Assembly: GCA_017543645.1 (NCBI GenBank) | Contig: JAFYFR010000086.1 | Location: 1 to 9,641 of the forward strand | DNA from: Bacteroidales bacterium | Lineage (GTDB): Bacteria > Bacteroidota > Bacteroidia > Bacteroidales > UBA3824 | Reading direction: 5' to 3' | Length of the DNA: 9,641 nt | Shown here: piece by piece, positions 5,201 to 9,641 of the stretch | How positions within the stretch are numbered: the first letter of the stretch is position 1 | How the letters are laid out: every line of letters starts with the position of its first letter | Program-made: the position numbers and the translations under genes | Notes under the pieces: model-generated | Seen by the model: the letters and a program-made list of their open reading frames with translations, nothing else | The model's database searches: none | Told to the model about the DNA's origin: nothing

Positions 5201-7723
5201 TCACGGGCAGTTGACTTTTACGTACCATTGGGTCTTGGAGTCGTCGCCGCCGTTGATTTTTACGGTAATGAGTCCGTCTTCGGTATCGAACGGTATTGTA
5301 ATCATCTTTGAGAATTTTACGAACTTGGTGTCGTAGATAATCTTTTTGTCCGAAATCTGCGATGCGCGACCTTTGTAGATTACCATCTGGTCGGGTACGT
5401 CGTTCATCTGATAGTAAATCTTCACTTTGCCTTTCTTCTGTTTCAGGTCGAAGGTCTTGACTGTGCTGTGGTAGCCTTTCGACCTTATTTCAGATCCGCA
5501 GGGAAGTATCTCTTCGGAATATTCCAACGATTTCTTGGGAATCACGATGTTTTTTTCAGGAGTGAACATAAACGAGCCGAGAAAATCGTCGTGGTTGGCG
5601 CAAGTTACCTTTACATTCACCTTCTGTGTGGTGTCGGAGGGCACTTGGTCGAAACTTACCTTGCCTTGAGCGTCTGACTTGCCGTTGTAAGAGCTGCCTT
5701 TGCAGTCTAAGTCTACTATTGCGCCGTTGATAGCGTTTCCTGTTTCTTCGTCGATGATAGTCAGCGTGATACCTTTGGTTTCAACTACGGGTTGCACTAC
5801 GGGTTCGGGTTCTACTGTCGGCTCTGGCTCGGGTTCGGGCTGTGGTTCGGGAACGGGTTGTACGTTGTTGTTGTCGGTAGTGTCGGCAACTACGGCTACT
5901 GGGGTGTTGGATTTGTCCACGATTATCGGAACGAGGTATTTCCAGATACAGAATCCCAATATGGCGAGCAGCGGTATCAGCCACAGCAAAAACAGCCATG
6001 GACTGCGGCCTACGAGTATTTTTAGCAGCTCTTTGTCTTTGCTACATTCAAATTGCGTTTGGAATTCTTTGTTCTTGTATTCGGTTGATATGTAGAGTTT
6101 TTTGCCTCGTGGAATATCGTTTATAAATACGCGTCCGTTTTCGTTGGTTATGCGGTTTACGTCCTTGTGTCCGTCCGAAATGGTAACTCTGAGGTTGGGA
6201 ATATCCTGTTTCTTCTTGTTCTGGACATGGATTTCGAGGTCGCTTATCGCAGCTTTCCCAAGAATTGTGAGACCCTTTAATATATAGGTGTCGTTGTCTT
6301 GCGTGAAAGTGAATGTGTGACGGCGGCTACCCAAACCGTTAATTATTTGGGTGCAAGTTACTTCTGAGCCATACGGAACTTTGTTTAAAACAATCTCGCC
6401 GTTCTCATTGGTTTTGATTTCTGTTTTGAAATCGTCGAACTCGCAACGTATTAACGAATTGGAAATGATTGCGCCATGGTCGTCGATAACCTTGATTTTC
6501 ATGTCGCTTGCCGAGGCTTTCTTCTTGACCTTGATTTCCACCATGTTGATTCCCTCTTGGGTTGTGATGTTGACCGATGCGTTGTTGTAGTTTTTGTCGA
6601 TGCTTTTGATTTCAACCCTGCATTCAACAGGAAGGTCGTCGACAGATACTTTGCCGTTGTGGTCGGAGATGTATGATTGTGTTACGTCTTGATATTTTAT
6701 TTCCAATTCGATACCGTCAACAGGCTCGCCGCTTTCGGTAATCACTGCGGCCTCGAGTTCGGCGGTAGGCAGGCTTCCTGTAAACAAGTATTCGTCTTGC
6801 AGCGGATCGCAGACAAACTTTTGTTGGATATCGTTCTGGGAGCAAACTATTTCGGTTTTTTCGGGAATGTCGTGGATAACCACCTTTCCATTCTGGTCGG
6901 CTACTTCGTGGTATGTCTTGCCGTCGTAAGTGAACGACACCCTTGCGCCTGCTATCGGCTTGTGGTTTTTGTCTACGATTTTGAATACCATGTCGGAGGT
7001 TTTTGTGCCAATCAGAAGGTGATATTCGTCGCTTCCGTCGCAGATGTATTCGGTAAGCGTTCCTTCCTGCTCGGTTTCGGCCGTGAACGGGTCGCCAAGT
7101 GGAATGTCCTCGATGCAGACGTATCCAAGGCTGTCGGTTGACGGCTGGTAGATTTTGCCTCTGTGGTTGATGATAACTTTCTGGTTTGGCGCAGGTTTGC
7201 CGTTGTCCAGAACCTTTACTTTTATGGTGTCTACCTTGATGGGAATCAGCTTTTTGATAAGTCCTGAGCCAGAGTTGAAGTCGTCGCCGATGAAGCCCCA
7301 CTTTATTAGCACGTAGTGTACGTTTCCGTTGGGATTGGTGATACGGAATATATTGTCGTAGTCGGGTATTTCTATGCACGAGTCAAGAATCTCGAACAGC
7401 TCTTGTATCTCTCTCTTGTCGCCTTTTCTAAGTTGGTGGTATGCAGCTTTGTACATACGGTTTACCTGATATTTGAGCCGTCCTTTTGCTGCTTTTTGCT
7501 CCTCCTCGGTGAGTTTGCTCAGCGGTTCGGGATTTCCGTCAAATTCGGTGTGCCATGTAATCTTGTCTTTTCCTGCCGGAATTGGTTTGGCAAGTACGGT
7601 GTACTCCTTACCCTCCTCAAACAGTTTTTTCAGTTGGTTGTAGCGTTTAATGTTTTCGCTTGTGCCTGCGGTAAATACCGGTCGTACCGACGATATGTCG
7701 GTTGTTATTATGGGTTGGCTCAT
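5201..7723 (-). CDS. 840-aa single-pass protein spanning cytoplasm and envelope with six Ig-like units
   Basis: No recognised name. Residues 1-163 are the same unrecognised domain that opens the 388-aa protein (YNQLK 28-32, EYTVLAKPI 40-48, SCIEIP 115-120, KWGF 141-144). Five Ig-like/carboxypeptidase-regulatory units follow at about 165-238, 243-315, 320-400, 406-485 and 493-570; each contains a [T/S/A]-D/N-x-x-G-x-[V/I]-x-[I/V/L]-x-[D/K]-[I/L/V]-P turn, for example 196-208, 275-287, 353-365, 438-450 and 526-538. One TM lies at about 574-601, preceded by GRSPW. There is no N-terminal signal, so all five units should be cytoplasmic. Outside follow a Pro/Glu spacer (623-646), a sixth unit (650-732) and a C-terminal beta domain (740-840) containing YYQMNDVPDQMVIYKG and ending QWYVKVNCP, reminiscent of PPC/CUB-like jelly-roll domains; this last match is from memory. 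The start ATG is 30 bp after the protease stop, with no terminator or promoter in the gap, so the two are co-transcribed. Confidence 0.92.
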   Translation of the reverse strand: MSQPIITTDISSVRPVFTAGTSENIKRYNQLKKLFEEGKEYTVLAKPIPAGKDKITWHTEFDGNPEPLSKLTEEEQKAAKGRLKYQVNRMYKAAYHQLRKGDKREIQELFEILDSCIEIPDYDNIFRITNPNGNVHYVLIKWGFIGDDFNSGSGLIKKLIPIKVDTIKVKVLDNGKPAPNQKVIINHRGKIYQPSTDSLGYVCIEDIPLGDPFTAETEQEGTLTEYICDGSDEYHLLIGTKTSDMVFKIVDKNHKPIAGARVSFTYDGKTYHEVADQNGKVVIHDIPEKTEIVCSQNDIQQKFVCDPLQDEYLFTGSLPTAELEAAVITESGEPVDGIELEIKYQDVTQSYISDHNGKVSVDDLPVECRVEIKSIDKNYNNASVNITTQEGINMVEIKVKKKASASDMKIKVIDDHGAIISNSLIRCEFDDFKTEIKTNENGEIVLNKVPYGSEVTCTQIINGLGSRRHTFTFTQDNDTYILKGLTILGKAAISDLEIHVQNKKKQDIPNLRVTISDGHKDVNRITNENGRVFINDIPRGKKLYISTEYKNKEFQTQFECSKDKELLKILVGRSPWLFLLWLIPLLAILGFCIWKYLVPIIVDKSNTPVAVVADTTDNNNVQPVPEPQPEPEPEPTVEPEPVVQPVVETKGITLTIIDEETGNAINGAIVDLDCKGSSYNGKSDAQGKVSFDQVPSDTTQKVNVKVTCANHDDFLGSFMFTPEKNIVIPKKSLEYSEEILPCGSEIRSKGYHSTVKTFDLKQKKGKVKIYYQMNDVPDQMVIYKGRASQISDKKIIYDTKFVKFSKMITIPFDTEDGLITVKINGGDDSKTQWYVKVNCP
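5786..5857 (-). repeat. Pro/Glu (PEPEP) spacer coding repeat in the 840-aa protein
   Basis: Residues 623-646 alternate Pro with Glu, Gln or Val (VPEPQPEPEPEP and on), just outside the TM. This is an extended, acidic periplasmic spacer that would hold the C-terminal Ig-like unit and beta domain away from the membrane. At DNA level it is an imperfect hexanucleotide repeat (plus strand GGTTCG/GGCTCG type) and may vary in length between strains. Confidence 0.85.
6014..7231 (-). other. Five tandem cytoplasmic Ig-like units of the 840-aa protein
   Basis: Five units of about 75-80 residues share the core pattern: opening strand ending in I/V-x-D or equivalent, a K/E-P-[I/V/A]-x-[G/N] turn, a mid strand with a short Y/F-D-G-K or similar hairpin, then D/N-x-x-G-x-V-x-I-x-D-I-P. 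They are diverged from one another and show no long identical DNA stretches, so the array is old rather than a recent tandem expansion. The family (CarboxypepD_reg/Cna-B-like beta sandwich) is normally found on exported proteins. Confidence 0.75.
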
Positions 7724-7753
7724 TGCGTCTTAGTTTTTCTTGTATGTATGTTT

Positions 7754-9640
7754 TTAAAGTATTTTAATCATTTTGAAACTTACCAATGGTTCGCCCTCAT
7801 ACTCTGCGTTGCAGGTGGCGCCGTCGTTCTGGTTGCCGTCCTGTCTGCAGGTGAATGTGTACGGGTGGAATCCGTCTTCGGGATATTTCTCGTTGATGGC
7901 TTCGTCTTTCTGTACCATTATGAGCTTGCCTTCAGAGAATGTTACTTCCATGTCGGCTTTGAAATCTCTGCCGTTTGCCTGGGAGTAAACGATGTTGCCC
8001 TTGCCGTTGTCTTCGATGGTGAAAAGCAGCTGAATGTCAACAGAGTCTTTTGTGCTCCAGAGGTCGGTGGTGCTTTTCCATTTTCCTTTTGCAAAATCGG
8101 CGTTGGTGGCGTTGTCGGGGATGTTGAGCACGTCGCCCGGACTTTTAAGAGCCTTGGCAATCTGCAGCAACGGGCCAATACGCGGATTGTTGTTGATTGG
8201 TGTTGCGGTTTTTTTAAGTATCGAAACAATGTCTTCGGCTTTGATATGCGGATGTGCCGAGCGCATCAGCGCGGCCGCGCCTGTTACTATCGGGCTTGCC
8301 ATGCTTGTTCCGTCAAGATATTCGTATTTTCCGCCGGGTACGCAGCTGTAAATGTCCACGCCCGGTGCCGAGATGCTGCTGTACTCGCCGTAGTTTGAAA
8401 AATCTGCCTTGGGTCTTTGTTTCGACTGGTAAGCCGAAACCACAAGCACTTTGTTGCTCCGTGCAAATGGGTCGATACCTGCCATAATATTCTGGTTGCC
8501 GGCGGCAAGCACTAATACGATATCTTCGTCAAGTCCGAATTGGAAAAGGTCGTTCCAGAATTCCTGTTCTTCGGAATAGCCTTCGTGCAGGATTTCTTCT
8601 TGCGCGGCGGGAGGCAGCGAGGTTATTTCCTCACCAAAATACGAACCCAACGATAGGTTTACCACTTTGGCGTTGTGATGGATGGCGTAGAGTATGCCGG
8701 CGGCTACTGAGATTGTCTGCATACAGCCATTTTCGTCGGCTATTTTGATTGGCATTAGCTTGCAGTTGGGTGCTATTCCGCAGAGACCTTGATTGTTGTC
8801 GGCACTGCCCACCGCCGTTCCCGCCACGTGTGTGCCGTGTTCGTTGCCTTCGCCGCCACAGGGTTTTACTCTTTGTTCGCCGGTGGTGATGTCGTATGGT
8901 GATACTATCTTGTCCCTGATTTCGGGGTGGTTGGGGTCGAATCCGTTGTCGATGATGGCTACAATTACTTCGGGGTCGCCTTTGGTGATGTCCCATGCTT
9001 GCTGGGCTTCAACTAAATCAAAGTACCATGCTTTTTTCTTGTCGCTGAATGCGGGATCCGACGGCTTTAAATCGCTCGAAAACAATGTATTGCTGAAAGC
9101 TAATTTTACTTCGGGCATTTTCTTGATGGTGTCGCGCCATTGTTTCCATTCGCCTTCGGGTGTCTCTACCTGCATGAGCAGAATGGCTGTGTCGTAATAT
9201 ACTATCTTGAGATGCTCTTGATATTGCTGGTGAATCATCTGGGCGAAACGCAGGATGTTCTCGCCTTTCTTGAGCGCGATATTCACCTTGTCGGAGAAAA
9301 TTCTGCGCTGTCCAGGGTCGTCAGGGTCTACAATGATGCGCGTGGTGTCGATAGGCGGCACGATGTTGGGATTTTCGGGGAGAATGTCGGCAAGGTCTTC
9401 GGCAGTGGGGTTGTCAATCGGTTTTTCTGTCTGATTGTTGTCGGCGTTGTTGTCCTTATCCTTGTCTTTGTCGCCGAAAAACATGAAGTACAGCCATACC
9501 AGCAGCAGTGCCAGCAGCAGTCCGAATATGAACCACAACCAACCTGGCAGACCTTTTTTCTTTTCCTTTGTAGGCGGATTGGTCGGCGGGGGAGGAGGTG
9601 GCGTTGACGGCTTAGCCTGCATGGGCTGAAATTGCGGAGG
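7754..9640 (-). CDS. Membrane-anchored subtilisin-like serine protease (S8), probably 5' partial
   Basis: Residues are numbered from the Met at 9622. A Pro-rich tail (six Pro at 8-13) and KEKKK precede one TM at about 26-49; the charge pattern predicts N-in with the catalytic part outside. After a DKDKDK linker, residues about 107-185 look like an I9-type propeptide/chaperone. The S8 domain covers about 200-500 with a full triad: Asp225 (AIIDNGFDP), His262 (NEHGTHVAG) and Ser440 (DGTSMASP), plus oxyanion Asn376 (LAAGNQN). Insertions near 330-362 (EEITSLPPAAQEEILHEGYS region) exceed the minimal subtilisin fold. Residues about 512-622 (GKWKSTTD onward) form an extra beta-rich domain, possibly lipocalin-like. 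The reading frame stays open from 9622 to the window edge and encodes further Pro/Gln-rich residues (PPQFQP), so the real start is probably beyond 9641. The gene heads the visible part of the operon; substrate unknown. Confidence 0.94.
   Translation of the reverse strand, partial: PPQFQPMQAKPSTPPPPPPTNPPTKEKKKGLPGWLWFIFGLLLALLLVWLYFMFFGDKDKDKDNNADNNQTEKPIDNPTAEDLADILPENPNIVPPIDTTRIIVDPDDPGQRRIFSDKVNIALKKGENILRFAQMIHQQYQEHLKIVYYDTAILLMQVETPEGEWKQWRDTIKKMPEVKLAFSNTLFSSDLKPSDPAFSDKKKAWYFDLVEAQQAWDITKGDPEVIVAIIDNGFDPNHPEIRDKIVSPYDITTGEQRVKPCGGEGNEHGTHVAGTAVGSADNNQGLCGIAPNCKLMPIKIADENGCMQTISVAAGILYAIHHNAKVVNLSLGSYFGEEITSLPPAAQEEILHEGYSEEQEFWNDLFQFGLDEDIVLVLAAGNQNIMAGIDPFARSNKVLVVSAYQSKQRPKADFSNYGEYSSISAPGVDIYSCVPGGKYEYLDGTSMASPIVTGAAALMRSAHPHIKAEDIVSILKKTATPINNNPRIGPLLQIAKALKSPGDVLNIPDNATNADFAKGKWKSTTDLWSTKDSVDIQLLFTIEDNGKGNIVYSQANGRDFKADMEVTFSEGKLIMVQKDEAINEKYPEDGFHPYTFTCRQDGNQNDGATCNAEYEGEPLVSFKMIKIL
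9584..9601 (-). other. Run of six proline codons in the protease cytoplasmic tail
   Basis: Six consecutive Pro codons lie in a longer Pro-rich tail that includes upstream in-frame PPQFQP and downstream TNPPTK, all before the TM. The tail is likely disordered and cytoplasmic, so it could dock a cytoplasmic partner. It parallels the nine-Pro run in the 388-aa protein. Confidence 0.85.
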
Positions 9641-9641
9641 T

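Noticed and set aside
2176..7723. Reading the Ig-like proteins as SusC/TonB-dependent receptors, because these also carry carboxypeptidase-regulatory domains
   Set aside because: No signal peptide, plug domain or beta-barrel sequence; the repeats are the only similarity.
7316..8398. 360-codon open frame on the plus strand, antisense to the protease and 840-aa genes
   Set aside because: It spans the junction of two well-supported minus-strand genes, has a Val/Phe/Cys-rich composition typical of an antisense shadow, and shows no domain.

Overview
The window reads as Bacteroidota chromosome, most likely Bacteroidales. The evidence is the RpoN type with an expanded acidic linker, the lack of Shine-Dalgarno sequences before the starts, moderate GC, and protein modules (carboxypeptidase-regulatory/Ig-like repeats, TM segments introduced by a Pro-Trp motif) that I associate with this phylum. 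This is inference from sequence character; no rRNA or other marker gene is present.

Layout. Plus strand, 2-2115: the 3' part of rpoN (sigma-54), whose 5' end lies outside the window, overlapped by one base (TAATG) by a 202-residue multi-pass membrane protein. A strong hairpin terminator at 2121-2151 separates this pair from a convergent minus-strand operon filling 2176-9641. In transcription order the operon encodes: (1) a membrane-anchored subtilisin-like S8 protease with a proline-rich cytoplasmic tail, probably running off the window edge; (2) an 840-residue single-pass protein with an unrecognised N-terminal domain, five cytoplasmic Ig-like units, one TM, a Pro/Glu spacer, a sixth Ig-like unit and a C-terminal beta domain; (3) a 388-residue soluble protein sharing the same N-terminal domain, plus further Ig-like units and a run of nine prolines; (4) a 573-residue single-pass protein with a large exported part of Ig-like units ending in a beta/gamma-crystallin-like domain. 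Gaps are 30, 43 and 93 bp. The 93-bp gap holds a perfect 25-bp inverted repeat whose arms are themselves near-palindromes.

How the genes may work together (inference). Three of the four operon proteins have one TM each, with the same N-in/C-out orientation. Two share a cytoplasmic domain, and Ig-like modules occur on both sides of the membrane. This fits an envelope-spanning assembly or signalling complex: a cytoplasmic platform (388-aa and 840-aa proteins), exported binding domains (840-aa and 573-aa proteins) and an exported, membrane-tethered protease as processing or effector component. I recognise no characterised system with this gene set. The most useful missing evidence is the operon upstream of position 9641.
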